From an uncultured Sphingomonas sp. (GTDB taxonomy: Bacteria; Pseudomonadota; Alphaproteobacteria; Sphingomonadales; Sphingomonadaceae): DNA of 64,000 bases. The position numbers and the translations under genes are program-made. Under the pieces are notes generated by a model. That model made no database searches, was not told the origin of the DNA, and saw only the letters and a program-made list of their open reading frames with translations. Below are positions 1 to 8,232 of the stretch, piece after piece. Within the stretch, counting starts at the first letter, position 1, and every line of letters begins with the position of its first letter. The DNA is taken from assembly GCF_936927845.1 (NCBI RefSeq), contig NZ_CAKZHV010000069.1:1-64000 (forward strand), in the 5' to 3' direction.

Positions 1-51
1 CACCTGTGGCTTGCGCATCACCTCGTCAGCAAGGCGGAGAAGACCGGACGC

Positions 52-237
52 TTACCGTCGACCCATCTCCGCCCAGGCGATCTCTCCTAAAGCGCCGCGA
101 GGCTCTGTTTGGAAGATGTCGCCTAAGTCGAGCAGATCGTCGTCGCTGAGGGCGGAGATGGTAAGCACGATGTCGGCGAGGCGGCGCGCGGCTTCCTCGT
201 TGCGGCGAGCCAGCCGCTTCGTTTGCAGTCTGAGCAT
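52..237 (-). CDS. Small hypothetical protein, 61 aa
   Basis: I do not recognise a family with confidence. The peptide is helical and amphipathic, with a basic first third (LQTKRLARRN) followed by an acidic stretch (SALSDDDLLDLGDIF), which reads like a genuine small protein rather than a random frame. An in-frame start further upstream would give 97 aa, so the start is uncertain. It lies outside the transposon, in the left flank. No partner or regulation is visible. Confidence 0.35.
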   Translation of the reverse strand: MLRLQTKRLARRNEEAARRLADIVLTISALSDDDLLDLGDIFQTEPRGALGEIAWAEMGRR

Positions 238-469
238 ATCTGCATCCTAGCAGGAACGAGCTAGCGGAGGACGGGAAATGTGACTGCCTTTGCCTCCTCG
301 CTTGCGCCCATGATGGCATGTGAACTTACGTTGAGCGTTTCTGGTTTTGGTGCAAAGAGGACGTAGGCGGTCAGCGCGCTAGTCGATCAGATAGCCAAGG
401 AACCGATGCTAGCGCGTCACTCCGCGTGGCATCAATTGTGTCGAAAAACTCTGACACAGATTCTTGAGG

Positions 470-697
470 CTACCTCGATGGAGCCGCAACGTCTGTTTCG
501 CTACCGTCTTCATGAACCCAGTAGATTTCATCATCCAAGGTGAACTCGCGATACTCAAAAAGACCATCCGGTCGCCGTGATATTTGCCATTGGCGAGCAC
601 CGTCGGCATTGGCTGCGCTTTCAAGAACGTCTTGATCGGTGATCAACTTGCGACAGATAGATGCTCTGCCGACGCCCGCAATTGGACGTTGTTGCAC
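470..697 (-). CDS. Small hypothetical protein, 75 aa
   Basis: A short ORF whose centre and C-terminus look coding: WQISRRPDGLFEYREF, then acidic and aromatic residues with a YWVHEDG segment. I have an impression of similar small sphingomonad proteins but no function. The first 20 or so residues are less convincing, so the true start may be internal, at a non-ATG codon. It is in the left flank, outside the transposon, upstream of the SNase gene on neither a shared nor an obviously regulated transcript. Confidence 0.35.
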   Translation of the reverse strand: MQQRPIAGVGRASICRKLITDQDVLESAANADGARQWQISRRPDGLFEYREFTLDDEIYWVHEDGSETDVAAPSR

Positions 698-797
698 CCA
701 AGTGCGCGCTCCCGATGCTTAGGTCGAGGAGATCGTGGTGCTCAATGAGGCGGTGCAGCGTCAGGAACGATCGTCGACGCATTGACGATCAAATCAA

Positions 798-1409
798 CTA
801 TCGCCTGAACGGTTCGCATGCGATGCCGTCGCCATCTCCATCCATGTGAGCGCCGTAGCCTGGTTGACCGCGACGCAAGGGAGCTGCACCGGCTCGGCGA
901 GCTTCACTACAGTTACGATAGCTCCAGCTTGACGAGGTTGGTGTCGGGTTTGGACGAGCGGCGCGGAGGCTTGTCCGGTGGGGTGCTATTGCGACCCTTT
1001 TTACCGGCTTGGCGATACCACACTCTGACCCGATCTCGCCAAGCAGATCCCAGTCAGCACGGTAGATTGCGTGCCCGCCAGCAATCTGTGCGCAGGACAG
1101 ATCCACACCGTTGACCCTAACCCGAGCAAGTGTGCGCTCGTACTGGTCACGACCCTGACGATCAATTTCTGCCATCCCGTGAGATGCAGCCGTGAGTGCC
1201 GCCTGCGACGCGACGGGGTCTCCAGGGGCGCAACTCCGTCCTTCGTGGCAGTGGCCAGGTAGTTCGGGCGCATCAATGCCGATCAGGCGTATGCGCTCTT
1301 GACCACAGCGTAGGGTGTCGCCGTCAACAGCGATGAGAGTGCAAGCGAGCGCAAGAAAGGACATAGCAGCAAAGCGTGGCAGATCAGTCTTAACGGAGCG
1401 TGTTGGCAC
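798..1409 (-). CDS. Staphylococcal-nuclease-like protein with C-terminal Excalibur domain
   Basis: Probably a secreted or envelope-associated nuclease. The N-terminal half has the SNase signature: AVDGDTLRC, then RLIGIDAPELPG, then DQYERTLARV, where the conserved Arg of the usual D-x-Y-[GE]-R turn is present. The C-terminus fits an Excalibur calcium-binding domain: NCSEARRAGAAPLRRGQPGY followed by DGDGDGIACE. A second start at 1364 (Met16, MSFLALACTLIAVDG) would begin in a short hydrophobic stretch that could be a signal peptide. The linker of about residues 125-165 is Ser/Thr/Pro-rich and low in information. The gene is outside the Tn7-like element, whose left tip is about 270 bases away. 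Confidence 0.7.
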   Translation of the reverse strand: MPTRSVKTDLPRFAAMSFLALACTLIAVDGDTLRCGQERIRLIGIDAPELPGHCHEGRSCAPGDPVASQAALTAASHGMAEIDRQGRDQYERTLARVRVNGVDLSCAQIAGGHAIYRADWDLLGEIGSECGIAKPVKRVAIAPHRTSLRAARPNPTPTSSSWSYRNCSEARRAGAAPLRRGQPGYGAHMDGDGDGIACEPFRR

Positions 1410-1676
1410 GGCCAGCAGACCCTTAAGGTCAAGCCATGAGGTGTTGCTCGGCGTCTGAGTTTGACCGAATTGTTAGTTTTTTGACTGAAAGCGGACATGC
1501 CGCGCGTCCAACCGTAGCTCGCACAGAAGGCGCTCGCATAACCAATGCGAGAGCCACCCGTCGTGACCGCAAGCCTCGCTGCCTATCGAAAGCCGCCCCA
1601 GCTAGGACCCACGTGGATTTCCAAGCCAACGCCCGTTAGCCTCAGCCGCCGCCGCTTCCCTCGTGAAAGCACATAA
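1410..1676. other. Intergenic, left flank of the transposon
   Basis: No convincing gene on either strand. It is the chromosomal (or older island) sequence immediately left of the insertion. Joining base 1681 to base 53827 reconstructs the presumed empty site, in which this sequence would lie directly downstream of the tRNA-Thr gene. Confidence 0.5.
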
Positions 1677-1681
1677 AGAAG
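1677..1681. repeat. Left copy of 5-bp target-site duplication (AGAAG)
   Basis: AGAAG directly precedes the left transposon tip. The identical AGAAG at 53822-53826 directly follows the right tip. Five bases is the duplication length made by Tn7-family transposition. A chance match of five bases at both independently defined tips is about 1 in 1,000. Confidence 0.85.
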
Positions 1682-1807
1682 TGCCACTGTCACTTAGGGG
1701 GTTCGCAAGTGGCAGCCATGATTATAGCGACTTAGCAGGAAAATTGCTACCTAAGCGAACTGCGCGTCAAACTGGTTTGCTACTTAACAAGTTCGGCACC
1801 TCGGCGG
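1682..1807 (+). repeat. Left end of the transposon with about four TnsB-type binding sites
   Basis: The tip site has its CTTAG core at 1693 and continues GGGGTTCGC. Further inward are CTTAGCAGG at 1731 (the same 9-mer as in the right tip), CCTAAGCGAAC at 1750, and a weaker CTTAACAAGTTCG at 1783. The sites are spread unevenly (about 38, 19 and 33 bases apart), like the dispersed left end of Tn7. Assignment as TnsB sites is inference from this repetition. Confidence 0.75.
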
Positions 1808-2193
1808 CGGTCCCGGCGTCAGAGGAAATGCCGACCAACGGCAGCACAATTGAATGAGGTGCACGGATGCTAGATGGGTAGGCGACGGCGATGACTCACC
1901 GCGGTCCTGGCTGACGGCTACGTGAAGACGATCGGTCCCACGGTAGCTGCGTTCACGCACTCTTGACGCATCGTGGCCGACCTGGGCGGTGGACGCACGG
2001 AGGTCTTCTGGGGGCATGCCAAGTCGCTGAAGGAGGCGGATGGCAAGAAGGCCCCGCTCCAGGATGCGGCACGCCAGCGAGGATGGGTAGGTTACATCTT
2101 CGAGGTCGTGGAGCTCACGGAATCGCTCGAGCAGCCCGGATCGGTCGGTAGCCGGCCGTCGGGACGGATCCCCAGGCGCTAGCTCCGTCCCGG
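1808..2193. other. Subterminal region without a supported gene
   Basis: It lies between the left-end repeats and the ubiquitin-like gene. A minus-strand open frame has protein-like stretches (for example ERFRELHDLEDV) but no ribosome binding site and no recognisable family, so I do not annotate it. It may be a decayed gene fragment. Confidence 0.4.
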
Positions 2194-2604
2194 TTACCGG
2201 TGGCTTCGGAGGCGTGGCGGCGGCACGGCCGTCAGGTCGATCAGCTCCCCGGGGGCAAGGAAGCGGATGGTGCCATCGACCCTGATCCGCACGTCCAGCG
2301 CGATCCCGGCGACTCCGCGCACGTCGACCTCGGAGATGGCCGGCATACCCCAGTCCCATCGCAGGCCGTCGACGTGCAGACGATGGGCGGTGCCGCGGAA
2401 GGTGCGGAACACCGGGCGCGTCGGCTGCTCGAAGGAGACCGGCTCAGGCGGGTCGAAGCGAGACGCTCGCCCTCCGTCGATACGGATGACCAAGCCGCGA
2501 CCCAGGATGCCGCCGAGACGCAGCACCTCGCGTGCGGTGAAGGGCTGCTGGATGGCGACGGCCTGTCCGTCCACCTCGATCACGGACGGTATGCCCATGA
2601 GCAT
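2194..2604 (-). CDS. Tandem ubiquitin-like (multiubiquitin-type) protein, 136 aa
   Basis: Two beta-grasp-like repeats can be seen. Repeat 1 (about residues 6-70) starts VIEVDGQAVAIQQPFTAREV and continues LRLGGI. Repeat 2 (about 73-132) starts HRLHVDGLRWDWGMPAISEV, with the W-x(4)-IS-x-x-DVR pattern, then VAGI and a final ELIDL. This is the W..-x-IT/S-x-x-[DE]-[IV]R...ggi...vDL pattern of the multiubiquitin family. It is the last gene of a minus-strand run starting near 6752. No E1 (ThiF), JAB peptidase or ordinary E2 is visible in the same run, so conjugation is unproven and it may be a structural or regulatory Ubl. Start at 2604, with a G-rich ribosome binding site; ATG at 2598 is the alternative. 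Confidence 0.55.
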   Translation of the reverse strand: MLMGIPSVIEVDGQAVAIQQPFTAREVLRLGGILGRGLVIRIDGGRASRFDPPEPVSFEQPTRPVFRTFRGTAHRLHVDGLRWDWGMPAISEVDVRGVAGIALDVRIRVDGTIRFLAPGELIDLTAVPPPRLRSHR

Positions 2605-2646
2605 GCTACCCCCAAAAGCCGAGATCAGCGGCAGCCCAACCCACAG

Positions 2647-3297
2647 TCACTCCCTCCATGGCAGCTGCAGCGGAATGCGACCGACGTCGAAGGCCAGCGA
2701 GGAGGCGTCGGCCACGTCCGCCGCCCGGTCGATGACGAAGCCGCGCGAGCGCAGCAGCGGATGATCGACTACCTCGACGAGCGACCGACCGGGGCACGCC
2801 GCGAGTACCGTCGCCGGCAGCTTGCCAGCGAGGCGGATGTATCCCGTCCCGTCCTGCGTCGTCAGTTCGAAACCGCCGCTGCGGAGCGTCACCTCGAGAG
2901 ACCCGCCGACGACCTTCGCCTCGACCCAGTCCCCGAGTGCGCCCTCCGCGATGATGGCATCGCCCATCAGCGGTGCCGGCCGGGTGACGAGCTTGCCGCC
3001 CAGCCTCACCTTGCGGTTGAAGGCCGGCCCCGTCCGTCCGTATTGGTCCTCCAACCGGGTGATCGAGGGCCACATGTGTCCGGGGCGGATGCGCTGGAGC
3101 GCCGACGCGACATCGGATCCGGCCATCCCCAGGACGTCAGGCACGAGCGAGGACATCGAGTCCACCGTTGCGGACAGGAAGGACCTGAAGGAGGCCAGGC
3201 GCAGGGTCTCGACCAGTCGATCGAGCATCAGCGCCTCCTCGCGGGCGCGTTTTCCCGCGATCTCCCGGATCTGCACGACCACATCGGCGGCCGTCAC
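2647..3297 (-). CDS. Hypothetical protein, 216 aa, coupled to its upstream neighbour
   Basis: No family recognised. The first 70 or so residues are predicted helical (VQIREIAGKRAREEAL...), and the remainder is beta-rich with many G and V turns (SLEVTLRSGGFEL, GYIRLAGKLPATV). I chose the GTG at 3297 because it overlaps the stop of the upstream gene (GTGA at 3294-3297), which indicates translational coupling. The open frame extends much further upstream but is there a shadow of the neighbour. It lies just before the ubiquitin-like gene and is therefore a candidate partner or substrate of it. Confidence 0.6.
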   Translation of the reverse strand: MTAADVVVQIREIAGKRAREEALMLDRLVETLRLASFRSFLSATVDSMSSLVPDVLGMAGSDVASALQRIRPGHMWPSITRLEDQYGRTGPAFNRKVRLGGKLVTRPAPLMGDAIIAEGALGDWVEAKVVGGSLEVTLRSGGFELTTQDGTGYIRLAGKLPATVLAACPGRSLVEVVDHPLLRSRGFVIDRAADVADASSLAFDVGRIPLQLPWRE

Positions 3298-4097
3298 GAT
3301 CCCGCTCCAGACCTGCCCGACGCGATGACCAGTCCGAGCAGGTGCTGCGTGAACGCGTCGGTGCCCTTGCGGTAGGCCATCTCGCCCCAGTCGTCCCAGC
3401 GCTCGATCCGGGTCGCCAGCCACGCGAACAGGTCGTCGCGCGTCGTCGTCTCTCTGAACGCCATGGACCAGGTCACCCTGCGCACTGGCATGCGGGCACC
3501 GGGGTCGCCCGACATCCCGGTTAGCGTGACCAAGTGCGAACCACCGATGCGCTCGCGTGCGAAGACGTGCCGGCGCAGACCGATCGCTTCCTCGAACGCC
3601 TGCAAGGCGCGCTCGCGCGCATCGTCGGCTGCGGTTCGCGACGATGACGCAACGGCGTCGAGGACCTCCGCCATCGGCAGGTCCTCCCACTCGGGCTCCC
3701 TCGTCGCGCGCAGCATCAGCAGGACCGACACGCCTTCGGGACTGAGCCCCCCGTCGAACGGACTGAACTGCGCTCCCATTGAGTTCGAGGTGTCGATCAT
3801 GCCGATCGAGGCGAGCCAGCACTGGTAGAAGCGCCAGAACATCATGTCGCCTGCGAAGAGGTCGTGGCGGTGCTCGCTCGAGTCCGACCAGCGGCTGTCG
3901 CGTGACGACAGGGCGCGGAGCATCAGCTCGTGCTGCTCCGGTGCGAAGTGGACGTCGCCGAAACCGAGTTCGCCCTGCCAGAAGCAGTCGCGCACCGAGC
4001 GCCACGTCCGACCGTCCTCGTCCTCGAGCACGCCGCCGCGCGCGCGCAGCCACCATCCCCACGGCAGCTTGCCCGGGCTGTGCCGTTCCCGCACCAT
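3294..4097 (-). CDS. Hypothetical protein, 267 aa
   Basis: No family recognised. It has a Trp-rich N-terminus (LPWGWWLRARGG), an aromatic central segment (DMMFWRFYQCWLASIGMI) that could be a buried helix, and an acidic or helical middle around AEVLDAVASSSRTAADDARE. The start at 4097 is an ATG two bases after the upstream stop (4100-4102), so the gene is in a tight operon. I checked it for an E1, E2 or JAB signature because of the downstream Ubl gene and found none. Confidence 0.6.
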   Translation of the reverse strand: MVRERHSPGKLPWGWWLRARGGVLEDEDGRTWRSVRDCFWQGELGFGDVHFAPEQHELMLRALSSRDSRWSDSSEHRHDLFAGDMMFWRFYQCWLASIGMIDTSNSMGAQFSPFDGGLSPEGVSVLLMLRATREPEWEDLPMAEVLDAVASSSRTAADDARERALQAFEEAIGLRRHVFARERIGGSHLVTLTGMSGDPGARMPVRRVTWSMAFRETTTRDDLFAWLATRIERWDDWGEMAYRKGTDAFTQHLLGLVIASGRSGAGS

Positions 4098-4099
4098 CC

Positions 4100-4933
4100 T
4101 CAGCCTCCCCGCTTCGGATCGAGGCCGATGGCGGGGAGCGGCGGCCCTTCGCGCCGGGGCACCGGCCGGCCGTCCGCGACAGCCTTGAGCTGGGCCGCCA
4201 GGTTGAGGATCTCGCGAACGACGTACGCGTCGTCCCTGTATTCGGCGCCGGTCTCCGCGCCCATGAAGCGCTGCCGATCCCGCTGCCGGCCGGGCACGAC
4301 GTCGTAGACGTGGTTGCAGTCGAACCCGAACCACCAGGCGTCGCCGTGGACCCGATATTCGGTCGCGTGGCTCAGCGGTGCTTGGCCGACGACCACGTGG
4401 CAGATCCGTCGCGCCTCGAAGACGAGCCTGCGCTGGGGGCTCGGCCCGTCCTGGCAGATCCGAGAATAGCTCAGGCCGCCGTGGACCTCGATGCCGAGCT
4501 CGGCCGGCACCGCCTGATGCTTCCAGCCGAACAGCGGGTGACCGTCCGGCACCCCGACATACCCGCTCAGGAAACCATCCGGGCTGTGCCGCATCATGAT
4601 GCATTCGTAACCCGTCACGGGGTCGAGCCAGGCGACCTTGTCCGCCTCGCCAAGCCAGACGCCATGGCCACGCGGCTTCGCGCCGTCCAAGAAGTAGATT
4701 TCGGCTGCGGGCACAGTGGCGGCACCGGTCGCGTAGTCGCGGCCAGTCACCCGCGTGACCCCCTCCTGACTCACGACCTCGCCGCCGGTGCCCGGCATCT
4801 TCGCCAGCGCCCGGTCCGAACCGAGCACCCCGGCGAGCGTCGACTCTGTCGCGGGCGTGATGGGCCTGGGCTTCACCGTGGCGAGCGCGGTCGATCCGCC
4901 GTTGCCGGTGGTGCCCGTCGTCTTGCGTGCCAT
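4100..4933 (-). CDS. Conserved hypothetical protein, 277 aa
   Basis: The C-terminal 150 residues carry the pattern GYVGVPDGHPLFG ... LGIEVHGGLSYS ... WWFGFDCNHVYD ... YRDDAYV, a domain I associate with many phage, plasmid and island proteins of unknown function. The N-terminal 60 residues are Thr/Gly/Pro-rich and probably disordered. The start at 4933 is supported by AAGGAGA eight bases upstream; a longer frame to 5149 is Ser/Arg-rich shadow. It sits mid-operon between the exonuclease and two unknown genes. Confidence 0.65.
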   Translation of the reverse strand: MARKTTGTTGNGGSTALATVKPRPITPATESTLAGVLGSDRALAKMPGTGGEVVSQEGVTRVTGRDYATGAATVPAAEIYFLDGAKPRGHGVWLGEADKVAWLDPVTGYECIMMRHSPDGFLSGYVGVPDGHPLFGWKHQAVPAELGIEVHGGLSYSRICQDGPSPQRRLVFEARRICHVVVGQAPLSHATEYRVHGDAWWFGFDCNHVYDVVPGRQRDRQRFMGAETGAEYRDDAYVVREILNLAAQLKAVADGRPVPRREGPPLPAIGLDPKRGG

Positions 4934-4973
4934 GCTCGTTCTCCTTCGCTGATGGGGGACCAGGGGGAGCCGG

Positions 4974-5861
4974 TCAGAGGAAGCGGTTCTCGGCGGTGAT
5001 GCGGACGAGCTCGGGGCTGATCCGCTGGGCGCGCGCGTCGGGCGCGTAGACGTTGGCGGCGAGCCAGAGCTGTTCATCGACGAGCTGCTGGTCCGGGACC
5101 TCCCGCCACCATACCTTGCGCTGGGGATCAGCGTCCCAGCGGTAGCCACGCTCGCGCAGCCTATCCTTCATGTCGAAGGCCGCGCCGCGGGCCCGGACGA
5201 TCCAGGACGGCTCGGACCCGCGCTCGATCATCTCGGCCAAGGCGGTGCGGCCGTCCACATCCTCATGCCGCAGAAGCTGGATGAGCGCGTCCACGTCGGC
5301 GGCGGCGTTGTGGCCGCAGTGGTAGAACCCGTCCTGGACGAGCAGGTAGCCGAGGACGCGGTTGTCGAAGCCTCGTGCGCGCCAGTCGACCTGCCGCATC
5401 GAGCAGCACCAGCGCAGGCCGCGGGCGTCAGGTAGCCGGTTCTCCACCCAGGTGCGGTCAAATTGAGAATTGTGCGCGACCACGAAGCTGCACGACCGCA
5501 GCAGATCGGTTGCGACGTCCGTGTCGATGCGCTGGCCGACCAGATCGGCATCGGTCAGCCCCGTCAGGGCGCGGATATCGTCCGTCAGCGGCTCGCCCGG
5601 ATCCTCGCGCCAGTTGTAGGCGTCGTCGAGGCCGGTGATCACGCCGTCGCGGTCGTAGGCGAACCGGCGGATCGCGAGTTCGATGATCTTGCCGGTCCTC
5701 GCGTCCAGCGAGGTCGTCTCTACGTCGATGGCGGCGGCCGCGTGGACGCCGCGGCCTTCGCCCTTGCCGGTGGGGCCGGCGTGGAGGCGGAGGGGATGAA
5801 GGACGCGCACGTCCCCGGCGTCAGCCGCGCGCTCGCGGCCAACCTCGGCATCGATGTTCAT
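4974..5861 (-). CDS. DnaQ-like DEDD 3'-5' exonuclease, 295 aa
   Basis: The exonuclease domain covers about residues 40-205. ExoI is AIDVETTSLD (the D-x-E pair) followed by GKIIELAIRRF. ExoII is FVVAHNSQFDRTWV. ExoIII is GHNAAADVDALIQLL, with the H-x(4)-D spacing of the DEDDh type. The C-terminal 90 residues include RGYRWDADPQRKVWWREVP, a small domain seen after some DnaQ-like nucleases. It probably degrades single-stranded ends or processes nucleic acid for the operon. It is downstream of the 261-aa gene and upstream of the unknown genes leading to the ubiquitin-like gene. Confidence 0.8.
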   Translation of the reverse strand: MNIDAEVGRERAADAGDVRVLHPLRLHAGPTGKGEGRGVHAAAAIDVETTSLDARTGKIIELAIRRFAYDRDGVITGLDDAYNWREDPGEPLTDDIRALTGLTDADLVGQRIDTDVATDLLRSCSFVVAHNSQFDRTWVENRLPDARGLRWCCSMRQVDWRARGFDNRVLGYLLVQDGFYHCGHNAAADVDALIQLLRHEDVDGRTALAEMIERGSEPSWIVRARGAAFDMKDRLRERGYRWDADPQRKVWWREVPDQQLVDEQLWLAANVYAPDARAQRISPELVRITAENRFL

Positions 5862-5966
5862 GTCTGTGGTCCTCGATATGCCTGGCCGGACGGAGGGACG
5901 GCGCTACCTGGCGTCGGGGTCGTCGAGCCGACCCCGCGCGCACCTCACGCCGTCATCCCCGGCCGG

Positions 5967-6752
5967 TCAGGCCTGGATGCCCATCTCGATGTCGACCGCG
6001 AAGCTGCGGGCGTGCGGCCTGCCGCAGTCGCGCTCCATGCGCCGGATGAGCTCGACCACCGGCTCGGGCACGAGCGCCACCACCGGCGGAGACGCGATGT
6101 GGAGCCCGAGACGGATGTCCGCCAGTGCGGCCACGTCCGGTCCGAAGCGACCGGCGAGGCGCGTGCGGACTTCCTCGACGTCGCGCGCTAGGCTGGCGTG
6201 AAACACTTGTGTCATGCGGTTGTCGCGCGTGTCGACGATGGTTGCGGTGTAGAGGCGCACCCGGCTCATCCGGGCGGAGCGCCCGCGGGTCGGCTTACCG
6301 CTGCCGGAGAGGCGCTCCCCGAAGAGGTAGCGGAACTCGTGCTCCTCGAAGTCCTCGTCATCACCGGCGAGCAGCGCGTCCATGGCGGAGCGGTCGGCGT
6401 CCATGCCCAGGCCGAGCCCGTGCAGCAGGATGCCGCGCATGCAGTCGCCGCGGGAGAGGCATGCATCCACGGCCGCGGCCCCGTTGAACACCTCGCGCGG
6501 CGCGAACATCCAGCCGAGGGGATCGTGCTCCACCGCCTCCCGCTGGAAGCGGGCGGCCGTCTCTGTCGCTACCAGCGCAACCCGGCCGATCGCGCGACGG
6601 GTGGTGACGACGATCTCATCCGTCGCGCTATCCTCATCGAGCGGGTCGGGGAACAGGTGGCCGACGCGCCTCGACGGTTCGGTATCTCCTTCCGGCGGCG
6701 CCGTGTCCGTTCCACAAACGGCGTAAGTGCGCTCGGCGACAATCGCTTCCAT
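5967..6752 (-). CDS. Hypothetical protein, 261 aa, first gene of the ubiquitin-like operon
   Basis: No characterised family. The middle is distinctive: DPLGWMFAPREVFNGAAAVD then ACLSRGDCMRGILLHGLGLG, with two Cys and a Gly-rich helix start. This reads like a conserved sphingomonad family of unknown role. The C-terminus is helical and ends VDIEMGI. It begins at 6752 on the minus strand, divergent from the ArsR gene across a 190-base AT-richer region, and the rest of the minus-strand run follows it. Confidence 0.6.
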   Translation of the reverse strand: MEAIVAERTYAVCGTDTAPPEGDTEPSRRVGHLFPDPLDEDSATDEIVVTTRRAIGRVALVATETAARFQREAVEHDPLGWMFAPREVFNGAAAVDACLSRGDCMRGILLHGLGLGMDADRSAMDALLAGDDEDFEEHEFRYLFGERLSGSGKPTRGRSARMSRVRLYTATIVDTRDNRMTQVFHASLARDVEEVRTRLAGRFGPDVAALADIRLGLHIASPPVVALVPEPVVELIRRMERDCGRPHARSFAVDIEMGIQA

Positions 6753-6838
6753 GGGTCACTCCATCGTCGCCGATGACGTTCCTGTCGGGGATGGCGACGT
6801 CCGCCGACGCCACCCAATATGGCACGCCTCCGTAATAA

Positions 6839-6862
6839 TACAATGCTTCGCGAATTATTGTA
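6839..6862. promoter_or_regulatory. Candidate ArsR-type operator in divergent promoter region
   Basis: TACAAT (6839-6844) and ATTGTA (6857-6862) form an inverted repeat with a 12-base spacer, inside an AT-rich patch that stands out from the GC-rich surroundings. It lies between the divergent 261-aa gene and the arsR-type gene, 80 bases before the latter. ArsR-family dimers bind imperfect AT-rich inverted repeats, so autoregulation of both operons is a reasonable inference. Confidence 0.35.
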
Positions 6863-6942
6863 GCGTTAGCGGCGCGTAAATGATACTGGACCAACAGCTT
6901 TGCAGGGGGGCGGAGCCAGCATAAAACGTCGGAGTGGAAAAG

Positions 6943-7233
6943 ATGCACGCCCTGCAGATCATGAGCGCCCTCGCGCAGGCAAGCCGCTTCGCAGCATTTC
7001 GCGCACTTGTGGAGGCGCTACCGGAAGGTATGGCGTCCAGCGACATCGCTGCCGCTATCTCCACAACGCCAAACACGATGAGCGCGCACCTCTCCATCTT
7101 GGAGCGGGCCGGACTGGTCTCGTCTGAGAAGATCGGCCGCAGCGTGATCTATCGAGCGGAGACCGCTCCAGCGGAGGAGTTGAGCGATTTCCTGGCGCAC
7201 GCCTGCGAGCGTGGGAAGAGCGCCCGTCGATGA
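6943..7233 (+). CDS. ArsR-family winged-helix transcriptional regulator, 96 aa
   Basis: A typical ArsR fold: MHALQIMSALAQASRFAAFR (the helix that begins ArsR proteins), then MASSDIAAAISTTPNTMSAH, LSILERAGLVSSEKIGRSVI and YRAET (recognition helix and wing). No cysteine metal site is visible, so it is more likely a non-metal regulator. The ATG at 6943 is preferred because GGAG lies eight bases upstream; a GTG at 6934 is possible. It is first in a plus-strand run to 9433. Confidence 0.8.
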   Translation: MHALQIMSALAQASRFAAFRALVEALPEGMASSDIAAAISTTPNTMSAHLSILERAGLVSSEKIGRSVIYRAETAPAEELSDFLAHACERGKSARR

Positions 7234-7285
7234 TCGCATGGACGATCCGCTGCCGTGACGAGCGTCACGTCGGGGATCGGATCGC

Positions 7286-8140
7286 GTGAAAGACTTGACA
7301 TCAGGACCGGTCGGCCGAGGGCCGAGACGCCGGAAGGGAGGCCAGGCGGAGGGACCGTCGCCCGCCGACAAGACGCCGTTGAAGAAGCGAAGAAAGCGAA
7401 AGTCGGGCGGCGCACCGTCGATGGCGACGCTCCCCGGTGCCGCGATGGTGATTCCTGACGCTTTGAAGGAGGGGCGGGCCGGCACAAAGGCAAAGCGACG
7501 CGCCGAACCACCATCCGGCCCAAAACCACAGCAGAGGCCCGAACCGCTAAAGGTCCGCCTGAGCGCCACTAAGCTGATCGAGGCGCTTCCCTCGCGATCC
7601 ATGCTCGAACTCCGACAGCAATGGATCAACCTTCAAGAGCAGATCACGAAGAACGGCCGCCGCCCCGATCTGGTCGCGTTCGAGAAGGCAGTCTTCGCAG
7701 AGTGGGCCCATCGCCAGCAGGTCGCGCTCCACGATCCGAACTATTTCGACTGGCCGTCCACCGCCGCTGGGCGGGGCGACGGCTCGATGCCTTTCGATGC
7801 CTGGCACGGAGAAGGCATGCTCGCCTTCCTCGGGTATCGTGTCGGGTCGACGAACGGCGTGGCGGCCCAGACGCGCCGACAGGTGCTCGATGCCGTCTTC
7901 GCGCAGACGCTGCCACCCGTGAACGACCCCGCGTACGTTCGCGACTGGGCGAACCCGGCGACCGGCCCCCGCCTCCGGCGCCTGGCTGAGGAGATTGCCC
8001 GGTTCGCCCGCAACGCGAAGCGCAAGAGGACGCCGGTCATGGACCAGGCGATCGCCGACTGGGAGGAGGATCTGCGCTACCTGCACCGCACTTACTATCT
8101 CGGCCGGTTTGGGTTCGGATGGCCGAGCCTCACCATCTGA
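7286..8140 (+). CDS. Conserved hypothetical protein, 284 aa
   Basis: No function known to me. Residues 1-95 are Lys/Arg/Pro-rich and probably disordered. The folded part (about 95-284) contains MLELRQQWINLQEQ, then GMLAFLGYRVGSTNGV, then RRQVLDAVFAQTLPPVND and LRRLAEEIARFARNAKRK, a conserved helical domain that recurs in proteobacterial islands. The GTG start at 7286 is weakly supported; an internal ATG at 7421 would drop the disordered part. Second gene of the ArsR-led run. Confidence 0.6.
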   Translation: MKDLTSGPVGRGPRRRKGGQAEGPSPADKTPLKKRRKRKSGGAPSMATLPGAAMVIPDALKEGRAGTKAKRRAEPPSGPKPQQRPEPLKVRLSATKLIEALPSRSMLELRQQWINLQEQITKNGRRPDLVAFEKAVFAEWAHRQQVALHDPNYFDWPSTAAGRGDGSMPFDAWHGEGMLAFLGYRVGSTNGVAAQTRRQVLDAVFAQTLPPVNDPAYVRDWANPATGPRLRRLAEEIARFARNAKRKRTPVMDQAIADWEEDLRYLHRTYYLGRFGFGWPSLTI

Positions 8141-8232
8141 CCGGCTCCGGTGCGCCGCGCTGCGACCGGCGGGTAGGAGGAAGGTGGTCGCCTCCCTCTT
8201 GGCAACGGTGACGCCGTAGGCGATGCGAAGCC

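Noticed and set aside
1784..2359. 191-aa minus-strand ORF near the left end
   Set aside because: Some stretches look protein-like but it overlaps the ubiquitin-like gene's end and has no start signal or family.
2200..3375. 391-aa plus-strand ORF
   Set aside because: Shadow of the ubiquitin-like gene and its neighbour; composition is Arg/Asp/Gly-rich without motifs.
3294..4097. Possible E1, E2 or JAB partner for the ubiquitin-like protein
   Set aside because: No ThiF nucleotide loop, no E2 Cys-His-Pro-Asn context and no JAMM HxH...D motif could be found.
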